From assembly GCA_947503175.1 (NCBI GenBank), contig CANNCO010000003.1:69501-133500 (forward strand): a stretch of 64,000 nt of DNA. The letters run 5' to 3'. This document shows positions 27,033-36,012 of the stretch, in pieces (position 1 is the stretch's first letter; the number at the start of each line of letters is the position of its first letter). Source of the stretch: an uncultured Paracoccaceae bacterium (GTDB taxonomy: Bacteria > Pseudomonadota > Alphaproteobacteria > Rhodobacterales > Rhodobacteraceae). The notes beneath the pieces were generated by a model, which did not search any database, had not been told where the DNA came from, and saw nothing but the letters and a program-made list of their open reading frames with translations. A program made the position numbers and the translations under genes.

Positions 27033-27941
27033 TCACAGCAGTTTGCGCGAGCGCGGGTCGAGCAGGTCACGCAACCCATCGCCCAGAATATTGAGGTTGA
27101 GCACCAGCAGAAAGATCGCCAGACCGGGAAAAGTCGTAATCCATGGCGCGTCGAGCAGGTAGTTCCGCCCCTCGGCAAGGATCACGCCCCAACTCGCCGT
27201 CCCGGGCGGCAGGCCGACGCCCAGAAAAGTAAGGCTCGCTTCCGAGATCACCGCATAGGCGAAAATGAAGGTGCCCTGAACGACGACCGGCCCCAGCGTG
27301 TTGGGCAGGATATGCCGAAAGACCACGCGGAATGATTTGCCCCCCAGCGCCTCTGCGGCGAGGACGAATTCCTGATTCCGCAAAGCCAGCGTACAAGCGT
27401 GGACGACCCGCGCCACGCGCGGGATATATACGAAAGTCAGGGCGATGATGACATTGGTCAGGCTGGAACCCAGCGCTGCGATCAGCGCCAGTGCAAAAAC
27501 GATTTCGGGGAATGCCATCACCCCGTCAATGATCCGCATCAGCAGGTTTCCGAAGCGGCGGCTGTAGCCACCGAACAGGCCGATGACGATCCCGATCAGC
27601 GACGACAGAATAACGACGGACGCGCCGACGATCACCGAGACACGCGCGCCATAGAGCATCCGCGAGAAGATATCCCGACCCAGATGATCGGTGCCCAGCA
27701 GATGCCCGCTGCTCAAACTCGGCGGTTGCAGCCGTTCCCGTATGGCGATCAGTCCCGGATCGTAGGGCGCAATCAGCGGCGCCAGCAGACCGGCGGCCAC
27801 GACCAGAAAAAAGAAGCCAAAACCGATCATGTTGACCGGGCGGCTCAGCCATGCGAGGCGCCAGCTTCTCCGAAGCGGCGGCATACCAGTCGCCCTGCCG
27901 GCAGCATCATTCCGGGCGGCGGGGGCGGGTGTTCTACGCAT
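27033..27941 (-). CDS. ABC transporter permease, DppC type
   Basis: A 302-residue permease with the DppC hallmark LLGTDHLGRDIFSRMLYGAR at about residues 84-103 and the EAA loop RNQEFVLAAEALGGKS. It has six predicted helices with the first near SRPVNMIGFGFFFLVV. The ATG at 27941 overlaps the end of the DppB-type gene by eight bases. It pairs with that permease in a second peptide-type importer. Confidence 0.93.
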   Translation of the reverse strand: MRRTPAPAARNDAAGRATGMPPLRRSWRLAWLSRPVNMIGFGFFFLVVAAGLLAPLIAPYDPGLIAIRERLQPPSLSSGHLLGTDHLGRDIFSRMLYGARVSVIVGASVVILSSLIGIVIGLFGGYSRRFGNLLMRIIDGVMAFPEIVFALALIAALGSSLTNVIIALTFVYIPRVARVVHACTLALRNQEFVLAAEALGGKSFRVVFRHILPNTLGPVVVQGTFIFAYAVISEASLTFLGVGLPPGTASWGVILAEGRNYLLDAPWITTFPGLAIFLLVLNLNILGDGLRDLLDPRSRKLL

Positions 27942-28878
27942 AGCGCACCCGCGGGTCGAGCAGCGCATAGACGATATCGACCGCAAGATTGACCAGCGCC
28001 ACCAGCAGCGCAATCAGAAGAATGACGCCCTGGATCATCGGAAAGTCCCGTCGCAGCACGGACTCGATCAGCAACCTTCCAACGCCCGGGATGGCAAAAA
28101 CAGCTTCGGTCACGATCGATCCCCCGATCATCAGCGCCAGCGCCACACCAACGACGCCGAAGGTTGGGATCATCGAGTTACGCAATGCATGGCCCAGAAC
28201 GACGCTACGCTCGCGCAGCCCCTTCGACCGGGCCGTGCGTAGGTAGTCCGCCCCCATGACTTCGAGCAGGTTGGCGCGCGCCATACGCGCGATGACACCC
28301 GCGTGGCTTGCACCCAGCGTGATTGCCGGAAGCACAAGGTAGCGCCAGGTGTCCCCTGGGTCGTCAAAGATACTGGCATAGCCAGCCGCGGGAAAAACCG
28401 ACCAGTAAAGCGAAAACAGCAAGATCAGCAGCAACCCGAGCCAGAAGTTCGGCAAGGCGGCACCCATGAGGGCCACCACCATCGAGGCATAGTCCAGCCG
28501 CGTGCCCTGATAGACGGCCGCGATGATGCCAAGCGGTATCCCGATGGCCACCGCCAGCAGCGCCGACGTGAACGTCAGCATAAGCGTCGGCTCAAGCCGC
28601 CCGGCGATCACCGAGGCGACGGAGTTATCGTTGTAGTAAGACGTGCCGAAATCGCCGGTGACGAGATCACCCAGCCACTGCACATAGCGGACGGGCACCG
28701 ACCGGTCGAGGCCCAGCTCGCGGTTGAGGGCCTCAACCTGATCCGGAGTACGGTCCTCGCCAAGGATGAGGGCGGCGGGGGAGCCCGGGACCACGTTCGT
28801 GATGATGAACACGAGCGTGGAGATGATGAACATCGTCACCAACATCCCGGCGAGACGCCGTACGAGGAAGGCCCCCAT
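27934..28878 (-). CDS. ABC transporter permease, DppB type
   Basis: A 314-residue permease with the N-terminal helix MLVTMFIISTLVFIITNVVPG and the EAA loop YLRTARSKGLRERSVVLGHAL. It begins 22 bases after the binding-protein gene. It is part of the second SBP_bac_5-type ABC importer in the window, transcribed on the minus strand. Confidence 0.93.
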   Translation of the reverse strand: MGAFLVRRLAGMLVTMFIISTLVFIITNVVPGSPAALILGEDRTPDQVEALNRELGLDRSVPVRYVQWLGDLVTGDFGTSYYNDNSVASVIAGRLEPTLMLTFTSALLAVAIGIPLGIIAAVYQGTRLDYASMVVALMGAALPNFWLGLLLILLFSLYWSVFPAAGYASIFDDPGDTWRYLVLPAITLGASHAGVIARMARANLLEVMGADYLRTARSKGLRERSVVLGHALRNSMIPTFGVVGVALALMIGGSIVTEAVFAIPGVGRLLIESVLRRDFPMIQGVILLIALLVALVNLAVDIVYALLDPRVRYA

Positions 28879-28900
28879 GGTGTCGCGCCCCCGCCCTAGT

Positions 28901-30433
28901 TCACTCGCTCAGGGACACGTTCCAAAAGAACGGTTCGGGCATGTTGGCATAGCCTTCCACCTCGTCCGCAGCGATGTGGTGCTCAAAGTAGTCTCCGATC
29001 TTGATGACAACAACGTCCTTGAAATAGAGGGCGTGGATCTTGTCCCATATCTCGTGCGCCTCCTCCTCCGACGCCACGAGGAACTCACCGACAAGGCGGT
29101 CGCGTTCTTCGCTCTCCCACCAGCCGGTCCAGGTTGCCTGCAGATGCGAGTGAAGGATCGGATGGGTCCGGTAGGTATGCTCGCTGATCGCCAGATCCCA
29201 CGCTTCCTTGCTGTCGAGCGTCGCTTCATGGGCAGCCGCATCGCGAACCTCAAGTTCGACATTGAAGCCCGCCATCTGGAGTTGCTGCTGCAGCACCTGT
29301 GCCACCGAGAACTTCGACTCGTCATCGCTCGAGACTGCCAGCCGGATCTGCTGGTTGTCGTACCCGGCCTCTCCGGCAAGGCTCTGTGCCCGCTCGGGGT
29401 CGCAGACGTTGTAAAGCTCCGACCCGGCGTCGCTCCACCATGCCGTCTCTTGCCACGTGATGCTTGGATCGGCCCGCCAGAATGTCTCGCCGCCATAGAC
29501 CGGCAACACATCCTCGACACAGACAGCTGCCTGCAATGCGGTGCGCAAAGCCGGGTTGGCCATGACGCCTTCGGCTTTGTTCGGGATAAGTGTCGTCATC
29601 CTCGGCGCGCCGAGAAACGACACCACGTCCGGGTTGTCCTGGTACTGGTCAAAGCTGTCCGGGTCGACGTCGAGCGCCATATCGAAATCACCGCTCTCCA
29701 CCCCGATGCGCCGAACCGAAAGCTCGGGTACGAACACAAAGCGCAGCCGGTCCACCATCGCTTCACGCTTCCCGGCATAGCCGCTGGCGGGCGCATCAAC
29801 TGCCGCGTAATCGTCGAAGCGTTCAAGGATGATATCCTGCCCCTCGTTCCACTCCACGAAACGAAAGGGACCCGTGCCCACGGGATCGGTGATCCGTTCT
29901 TCGCCAGCGGCTTCGATGACTTCGGCGGGATAGATAAACGGTCCGGCCCTCCATGTCGTCAGCGCAGTGACGACAAAGCTCGCAGGTTCGTTCAGCGTCA
30001 TGGTTACGCTGTGATCGCCGCTTGCCTCCAGGCTCTCGACATAGCGGGCCAATGTGCGCCCGAAGGAACTGCGCTGCATCCATCTGTCAAGAGACGCCAC
30101 AACGTCCTCAGCCATCAGTTCATCGCCGTTGTGAAACGGCACACCCTGACGAATGGTGATCTCATATGTCAGCCCGTCGTCACTTCGCGCGACGCTTTCA
30201 GCAAGCATTGGCTTGGGCTGAAAGTTCTCGTCGAAGGTAAAGAGCCCCTCGTTTATATGCGCACCGACATTCCGCACCGTGTTGGTCGACGTGACATGAA
30301 GGTCCAGCGTCGGCGGCTGGGATTTCATCGCCACGTTCAGTTCGCTTTGGGCGAAGGCCGCACCACCAATTGCGGAAACGGACAGAATACTAGCTCCGAG
30401 AATTTGGCCAATGGCCGGGAATCGCTTGGTCAT
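28901..30433 (-). CDS. Peptide-type ABC transporter substrate-binding protein
   Basis: A 510-residue SBP_bac_5 protein with a Sec signal peptide (GASILSVSAIGGAAFA, cleavage before QSELNVAM near residue 29). Typical segments are GVPFHNGDELMAEDVVASLDR and VGTGPFRFVEW. The ATG at 30433 is chosen because AGGAGG stands six bases before it; an in-frame GTG at 30439 has no such spacing. Copy 4 of the GTCGAC-type operator lies about 70 bases upstream. The ATPase gene lies upstream on the same strand, so this gene probably has its own promoter besides read-through. Confidence 0.93.
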   Translation of the reverse strand: MTKRFPAIGQILGASILSVSAIGGAAFAQSELNVAMKSQPPTLDLHVTSTNTVRNVGAHINEGLFTFDENFQPKPMLAESVARSDDGLTYEITIRQGVPFHNGDELMAEDVVASLDRWMQRSSFGRTLARYVESLEASGDHSVTMTLNEPASFVVTALTTWRAGPFIYPAEVIEAAGEERITDPVGTGPFRFVEWNEGQDIILERFDDYAAVDAPASGYAGKREAMVDRLRFVFVPELSVRRIGVESGDFDMALDVDPDSFDQYQDNPDVVSFLGAPRMTTLIPNKAEGVMANPALRTALQAAVCVEDVLPVYGGETFWRADPSITWQETAWWSDAGSELYNVCDPERAQSLAGEAGYDNQQIRLAVSSDDESKFSVAQVLQQQLQMAGFNVELEVRDAAAHEATLDSKEAWDLAISEHTYRTHPILHSHLQATWTGWWESEERDRLVGEFLVASEEEAHEIWDKIHALYFKDVVVIKIGDYFEHHIAADEVEGYANMPEPFFWNVSLSE

Positions 30434-30503
30434 AGTCACCTCCTTGTGGTCTCGATGGTCTGAGCTGCCGTCTTGTTTTGAATGGTTCAGCCCTCACATT
30501 ACG

Positions 30504-30516
30504 GTATACAGTCGAC
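30504..30516 (+). promoter_or_regulatory. GTCGAC-type GntR operator copy 4
   Basis: On the minus strand it reads GTCGACTGTATAC with a run of T before it. It lies 71 bases upstream of the binding-protein gene, in the gap after the ATPase gene. Confidence 0.7.
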
Positions 30517-30533
30517 AAAAAAACCTTCCGTTG

Positions 30534-32180
30534 TCAATACGGCTCACTACCGCTGCGCAGGCCATCGACGCCATCCGACTGTCCGGGAACGATTTCGAAG
30601 GACGCGGTCATGAGCGCCTGCGTGTACGGGTGTTCGGAACGTTCGAAGATTGCCTTCGCGGGGCCCTGCTCCACGACCTCGCCCTTACGCATGACGATCA
30701 CATGGTCGCAAAGCCCACGAACCACCCGCAGGTCGTGACTGATGAACAGGTAAGACAGCCCATGCCGCGCCTGCAGGTCGAGCAGAAGCTCAACGATCTG
30801 CGCCTGCACCGAAAGATCAAGCGCCGATGTCGGCTCGTCCAGCACAACGAAATCCGGCTTCAGCGCCATCACCCGCGCAATGGAGATCCGCTGGCGCTGG
30901 CCACCCGAGAACTCGTGCGGATACCGGTCCATCATCGCCGGATCGAGCCGTACTTCACGCAACATCTGGGCCACCCGCTCGCGCCGATCTGCACCGGAAC
31001 TACCGATATTGTGGATTTCGAGTCCCTCGGAAATGATCTGTCGGACGGTCATGCGCGGGCTAAGTGAACTGTAGGGATCCTGGAAAACGATCTGCATCTT
31101 GCGCCGCAACCCGTGGAGCTGCCTTGACTGCAGGTCGTTCAATCGGTTGCCGAGAAAGACAACCCGTCCCCGGCTCTGCCGCAGCTGCAGCAGCGCCAGC
31201 CCAAGCGTCGATTTACCCGAGCCGCTCTCCCCGACGATCCCGACAGTCTGGCCCCGATGCACTTCGAGACTGACACCGTTCACCGCCTTCACCGCGCCCA
31301 CCTGGCGCCGCAGAAGGCCCTTGCGGATCGGGAAATGCACGACGACATCCTCGGCCTGCATTACGGGTTCGGACCAATCCTCTTTCGTCTCGGTGCGTTC
31401 TTTCGGCTCCGAGGCCAACAGGTGCTTGGTGTAGGCATGCTGCGGATCGGCAAAAAGCCTCGACGTCTCGCCCGCCTCCACGATCTCTCCTTGGTTCATT
31501 ACGCAGACCCGGTCGGCAATCCGCCGCACGATTGTCAAATCGTGAGTGATAAGCAGAACCGCCATGCCAAGCCTCGCGCGCAGGTCACGCACCAGCTTCA
31601 GGATTTCGGCCTGAATGGTTACATCCAACGCGGTGGTTGGCTCATCAGCGATCAGGAGTTCGGGTTCGTTGGCCACCGCGATAGCGATCATGACCCGTTG
31701 CCGCTGCCCGCCCGAAAGCTGATGCGGATAGGCCCCCATCCGCTCGCGCGCATTGTCCAGTTGCACGAGTTCCAGAAGCTCGACAACCCGCTCCCGCAGT
31801 GCTTTGCCCGACATGCCCTGATGCAATCGCAGGGTTTCGCCGATCTGCCTTTCGATTGTGTGAAGCGGATTGAGCGACGTCATCGGCTCCTGAAAGATGA
31901 TGCCGACCTTGCCGCCCCTCACACCACGCAGCACCGACTCGGGCGCCCCGATCATCTCCGTGCCTCCCAAACGGATGCTGCCACCGGGGTGACTGACCCG
32001 CGCCAACGGCAGAAGCTGCGGAATCGACAGCGCCGTCACTGACTTGCCCGACCCGCTTTCACCGACCAATGCCAGCAACTCACCCTTGTCGATCGAGAAC
32101 GAGACGCCTCGCACCGCATCAAGCGGACCTGCTTCGGTATCGAACCGGACCGAAAGGTCTTTGACCTCAAGCGTAGTCAC
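30534..32180 (-). CDS. Fused double ABC ATPase (YejF/GsiA type)
   Basis: Two peptide-type ATPase domains in one chain of about 548 residues. Domain 1 has [23 protein letters not shown] and LLIADEPT. Domain 2 has GESGSGKST, FSGGQRQRISIARV and FVVLDEPT. It is shorter than the other fused ATPase (14174-16132) because domain 1 has no cysteine tail. The start is uncertain: the GTG at 32180 gives the family-typical beginning VTTLEVKDLSVRF, while an ATG at 32231 would add 17 residues but has its GGGAG too close. It serves the importer encoded just downstream. Confidence 0.92.
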   Translation of the reverse strand: MTTLEVKDLSVRFDTEAGPLDAVRGVSFSIDKGELLALVGESGSGKSVTALSIPQLLPLARVSHPGGSIRLGGTEMIGAPESVLRGVRGGKVGIIFQEPMTSLNPLHTIERQIGETLRLHQGMSGKALRERVVELLELVQLDNARERMGAYPHQLSGGQRQRVMIAIAVANEPELLIADEPTTALDVTIQAEILKLVRDLRARLGMAVLLITHDLTIVRRIADRVCVMNQGEIVEAGETSRLFADPQHAYTKHLLASEPKERTETKEDWSEPVMQAEDVVVHFPIRKGLLRRQVGAVKAVNGVSLEVHRGQTVGIVGESGSGKSTLGLALLQLRQSRGRVVFLGNRLNDLQSRQLHGLRRKMQIVFQDPYSSLSPRMTVRQIISEGLEIHNIGSSGADRRERVAQMLREVRLDPAMMDRYPHEFSGGQRQRISIARVMALKPDFVVLDEPTSALDLSVQAQIVELLLDLQARHGLSYLFISHDLRVVRGLCDHVIVMRKGEVVEQGPAKAIFERSEHPYTQALMTASFEIVPGQSDGVDGLRSGSEPY

Positions 32181-32342
32181 TGTGGCCCGGTCCGGATCGA
32201 AGCACGGCCCGCGGTGCAGGCGGCGAGACATCTCCCGCAACAGGCCAGCACAATCGGTTTTGCTATCTCGTCCACGGTGAAACCCCGTCGCATCACACAA
32301 TGCTCATCTTGCAAGCCGCCACGTGAAGTAGCAAGCATTTTT

Positions 32343-32355
32343 GTCGACAGTATAC
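32343..32355. promoter_or_regulatory. GTCGAC-type GntR operator copy 5 (divergent promoter)
   Basis: GTCGACAGTATAC with TTTT and TAAAA flanks, the clearest copy of the motif. It lies between the divergent ATPase and M24 peptidase genes, 73 bases upstream of the peptidase start, so it could control both. Confidence 0.72.
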
Positions 32356-32427
32356 TAAAATTCTTTGACAAGCCGCTGCTCTCCCGGCAAGAAAGGCGCG
32401 CTGGCCAAAACATGACAGGAGTTCCCC

Positions 32428-33624
32428 ATGCGCCTCTTTCCCTCCCCCCAGGATGCGGATCTCATTAAGGAAAAGCAGCAACAGGCCATAGACGCCATGG
32501 AGCAGCACAACATTGATGCATGGCTCGTTTTCGTGCGCGAGGGCGGCGACAGCCACATTGTCCAGACAATCGCGGGGCCCGAGTTCATCGTACAGAACGC
32601 GGCATTGATCCTGACCCGCGACGGGCGTCGCATCGCCATTCTGGAACCCATCGATATCCAGAACGGGGCGGGCACCCATTTCTCCGAAATTCTTGACTAC
32701 GAGCGCGACATCAATCCCCGCCTTCGTGAAGTCTGGGCCTCTGTAAAGCCCAAACGCATCGCCCTGAACTTCTCCCGCGAGCATTATGCCGCCGACGGTC
32801 TGAGCTACGGCATGTATCTCCGACTGGCAGACGCGCTCGGCGAAGACTTCGTCAGGGCCGCCGTCTCATCCGAAGATCTCGTTATGGCCACCCGCGCCGT
32901 CAAATCCAGCACCGAATTAGAACGGCTTAGCAAGGCCTGCGAGATCACGATCCAGATCTTCCACGAGGTCACGGACCGTATCCGTCCGGGCGTGACCGAC
33001 ACTGAGCTTGGCGACTATGTCGCCGCCCGCTCCCGCGAGCTTGGCGCGGCAACCGGCGAGGCCTCAATCGCCGTCAACGGCCCCGGCGCGAACGAAAAGG
33101 GTCCGCTGGGCAAGGTCATAGAGGCGGGTCAGGTCGTCCTATTCGACATGGGCGTCCGCTACGAGGGCTATCATTCCGATCTCAAGCGCGTCTGGTACGT
33201 GCAGGACGGCGACCACCCGTTCCCCGACATCCTTCAGAAGCAGTGGGACGCCTGCCGCGCCTCTGCCGACTATGCCCTTGATCAGCTCAAGCCAGGTGAA
33301 TGGGGCTACGACGTCCACGACCGCGCATGGGCCAAGCTGGAAGAGTTCGGCTTCCCCCGCGACGCGCATTCCTATGGCCACCAGATCGGTCGTCAGGTCC
33401 ATGATGCGGGAACTTGGCTCGGCGATGCGGATAACCCCTATCGCCCGGCCAAAGGCAAACTCGCAGAGAACATGGTCTTCACCCTCGATCCGACCATTAA
33501 CCGCGTCGGAACGCCGGATCCGGAATGCTACTCAATGGGGATCGAGGACATCGCAATGGTCACTTCCACGGGCGGCAGGCTCCTGCATCCGCCACAGGAG
33601 AGGATCACCGTCGTCGAGTGGTAG
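32428..33624 (+). CDS. M24-family metallopeptidase (Xaa-Pro peptidase-like)
   Basis: A 398-residue protein with an N-terminal creatinase-like domain (to about residue 165) and a C-terminal pita-bread M24 domain. Metal ligands can be placed: Asp in LFDMGVR, Asp in YHSDLKR, His in SYGHQIG, and Glu in MGIEDIA. The fourth ligand position, normally Glu in an EPG-type motif, reads Asp in FTLDPT. Members of this fold cleave Xaa-Pro bonds or C-N bonds of small molecules such as creatine and ectoine. AGGAG precedes the ATG. Its promoter carries a GTCGAC-type site, which ties it to the neighbouring importer and oxidase genes. Confidence 0.88.
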   Translation: MRLFPSPQDADLIKEKQQQAIDAMEQHNIDAWLVFVREGGDSHIVQTIAGPEFIVQNAALILTRDGRRIAILEPIDIQNGAGTHFSEILDYERDINPRLREVWASVKPKRIALNFSREHYAADGLSYGMYLRLADALGEDFVRAAVSSEDLVMATRAVKSSTELERLSKACEITIQIFHEVTDRIRPGVTDTELGDYVAARSRELGAATGEASIAVNGPGANEKGPLGKVIEAGQVVLFDMGVRYEGYHSDLKRVWYVQDGDHPFPDILQKQWDACRASADYALDQLKPGEWGYDVHDRAWAKLEEFGFPRDAHSYGHQIGRQVHDAGTWLGDADNPYRPAKGKLAENMVFTLDPTINRVGTPDPECYSMGIEDIAMVTSTGGRLLHPPQERITVVEW

Positions 33625-33675
33625 AGGCCCCAAAAGCGCCAAGTGCGAGCTGCGCATTTTGGAACAATACAGACC

Positions 33676-34182
33676 CTAAATCATGAGGGACTCCCCCGCG
33701 GGTTTCCGGTTCAGCATGTTTGCGACCGCTTCGATTCCGCGTCGCAAACGCTCTTCGCTTGGTTCGTGGCTGACGCATAGGCGGACGGCTTCGCCTGCAT
33801 CGCCAGCATTCATGGCAAAGCTCCGGCCTTTGCTGACCAGTACTCCCAGGCGCGCGCATTCCGAGCGAAAGACATCCGGGCGCCAGCCTTCGGGCAACGG
33901 TAGCCAGACATGGTATCCTTCGGAAACACTGGCCGCGCTATGTCCCAGCGACTGTTGAACAAGCCGCTGACGCCGGGCCGCGGCCCGACACTGTTGTTCG
34001 GTCAGCTTCTCGGCCGTTCCGTTAGCGATCAGTCGACTGGCCACTTCCAGCGTCATCGGTGGTGTCATCCAGACACTCAAGTTGACCGACTGGTGCAACG
34101 CAGGCGCGAGCCTCTTGGGCGCATGCAAAAACCGACGCGCAATCGAGGCTGATCCAGAGGGGTGTCGCCCCGGAAGAAGAGT
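33676..34182 (-). pseudogene. 5'-truncated MocR/PdxR-type aminotransferase-like regulator
   Basis: The frame is open from a TAG at 34183-34185 and encodes only the C-terminal 170 residues or so of a GntR/MocR-type regulator, the aminotransferase-like domain. LSVWMTPPMTLEVASRLI and GYHVWLPLPEGWRPDVFRSEC are recognisable family segments. The wHTH domain and the PLP-lysine half (about 300 residues) are missing. The break point near 34185 coincides with the start of a lower-GC region, so the gene was probably cut by an insertion or deletion. A TTG at 34128 could start a peptide but function is unlikely. Confidence 0.8.
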
Positions 34183-34239
34183 GCTATACGAAGAAGAGGC
34201 TCACTTGGATATAGTCATGATTGATCTAAGGTTGATTGG

Positions 34240-36012
34240 ATGAGTGGCCTGGAAAAACACAACTTGCTGGTGCCACCGGCTCACGAAGCGGATCAAGCTA
34301 CCTCTCGAAAAGAACGTTTCCTGATTGCGATTTTTTTTGGTGGCCTTTTCCTGCTCGTTGTCGCTATGGTTCTGGTTTTTGAGCTGGACCCGCATCAGCA
34401 CCCCAACCCATCGCTTCCCTTTCTCCAGGGCGGAGATTTTACGCACAGACAGATCATTGTTGGCCTGATGGGCTATTGCGCAATAGGTGCGGTTGGCGTG
34501 CTTCTTTGGGGATTTATTAGGCGCTGGCGATGGTCGGCCCGCCGTTACTTTCAGATATTCGTGAAAACTGTTCTAGTTGTCTCAGTTTTTGCCAGTGGTT
34601 TTTCCTATTTCTACCTCCGGCGAGGAATGATGGAAAATCATTATGCCCATCGATACGACACTTTCCATTATTTGCTTCATCCGAGGTACTATGACGAATT
34701 AAATTATCAGGATTTATACACCTGTGCTATAGAAGTTTTGTCTCCACAGGTTATTCCGAACGATAGTCGTATCAGGGATCTCCGAACTTACCAAATGGTC
34801 AGAACGGCCGGCCTGAGAGAGCAGAAACTATGCCCGAGAGAGAATTTCTCCGCAGATCGCTGGGAACGCTGGCGCACTGATCTCAAGGTCTTCACCGATA
34901 CGCCGGGTGGAGAGAACGTTCTTAAAAGGGCCATCAGGGACCGTGGTTACAACGGAACCCCGATCCATGCCGCCGTCTCTGGCTTTCTGGCCGACAAGAT
35001 ACCCCTGACGATCGCAACGCACAATCTGCTGCCCCTCTTGGATGTAATGATGGTCAGTACCATGCTTTTTTCAGCCGCGGCTGCCTTTGGCTGGCGGATT
35101 GGTTTACTGTTTGCACTTTCAGTCTTTGCCATGGCAGCTGATCGTTTCGGCATTATCGGAGGTTCCTGGTTTCGTTATGCATGGTTTGCCGCCCTCACCA
35201 TAGGCATCGCCGCGCTGCGACGTGCAAACTACGCGTGGGCGGGCATCATGATCACTCTTTCCGCACTGCTCAACGTTTTTCCGGCGGTTTTTGCCGTTGG
35301 AGTCGTAATTCGCGGTCTTGTCACCTGCTTTCAGGAACGCCGAATTGTTCCCAGATACAGGCGATTTGCGATAGCTGCTACGATAACGGCCTTGATCGGT
35401 ATTGGCGTCGGCGCTTTACCTGCCCGTCACTTCGATAATTACACCGGATGGATCATCAATATGGAACAGCATAATTCTGAACGCTTTCAGGGATTTGGAA
35501 CTGGCCTTAAATTTCCGTTCGTCTACCGCGGCGGGAACACTCTGGATCAAGACAGGGTCAGGGAAAGTGAGCGTCGAGCACTGTTTCATCAAAACAGGAA
35601 GGCATATTATCCGCTCGCCGCTCTTTTGTTGGGCTTGGCATTTGCGTTTGCCATAAGAACACGGGATGACGTCGAAGCAGCTACGGTTCTGGGTTTCACA
35701 ATCTTCTTTTGCTTTCTGGGTACGGTCGGCTATTACTTCGCATGCGCCAATCTATTAGTTCTCGGATTGTATCGAAGAGCACGATTGCCCGGTGGTGTTA
35801 TTCTATTGGCCCTTTGGTTTGTATCGAACTTTCTTGCTCATTGGGCCTTGTTCGAAACGAATTACTACCGGTTCATGTATAATACGGTGCTAAGCCTGTC
35901 TTGGTCGATATGGTTGACAGCTCTGCTTTTCTATTTAGCGGCCAAGGAGGGGATCCTTGATTGGTTCGGCCACCTGATCGCGGCTCCAGCAAATCAGAAG
36001 ACAGAGAAATAG
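34240..36012 (+). CDS. Polytopic membrane protein of unknown function, possibly GT-C type
   Basis: A 590-residue integral membrane protein with about 10-12 hydrophobic segments (first at about residues 28-48) and a periplasmic loop after the third (about 130-235). The loop contains RYDTFHYLLHPRYYDELNYQDLY, an aspartate-containing stretch like those found in the first loop of GT-C glycosyltransferases, so a lipid-linked sugar transferase is possible. Codon third positions are visibly richer in A/T than in neighbouring genes. It lies between a truncated MocR gene and an IS6-family relic, alone in its orientation. It is probably acquired DNA; the function is unknown. Confidence 0.75.
   Translation: MSGLEKHNLLVPPAHEADQATSRKERFLIAIFFGGLFLLVVAMVLVFELDPHQHPNPSLPFLQGGDFTHRQIIVGLMGYCAIGAVGVLLWGFIRRWRWSARRYFQIFVKTVLVVSVFASGFSYFYLRRGMMENHYAHRYDTFHYLLHPRYYDELNYQDLYTCAIEVLSPQVIPNDSRIRDLRTYQMVRTAGLREQKLCPRENFSADRWERWRTDLKVFTDTPGGENVLKRAIRDRGYNGTPIHAAVSGFLADKIPLTIATHNLLPLLDVMMVSTMLFSAAAAFGWRIGLLFALSVFAMAADRFGIIGGSWFRYAWFAALTIGIAALRRANYAWAGIMITLSALLNVFPAVFAVGVVIRGLVTCFQERRIVPRYRRFAIAATITALIGIGVGALPARHFDNYTGWIINMEQHNSERFQGFGTGLKFPFVYRGGNTLDQDRVRESERRALFHQNRKAYYPLAALLLGLAFAFAIRTRDDVEAATVLGFTIFFCFLGTVGYYFACANLLVLGLYRRARLPGGVILLALWFVSNFLAHWALFETNYYRFMYNTVLSLSWSIWLTALLFYLAAKEGILDWFGHLIAAPANQKTEK

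Noticed and set aside
28766-30463. A 565-residue plus-strand ORF
   Set aside because: It is antisense to the peptide-type binding-protein gene, which has a signal peptide, a ribosome-binding site and family motifs. High-GC codon bias explains the open frame.
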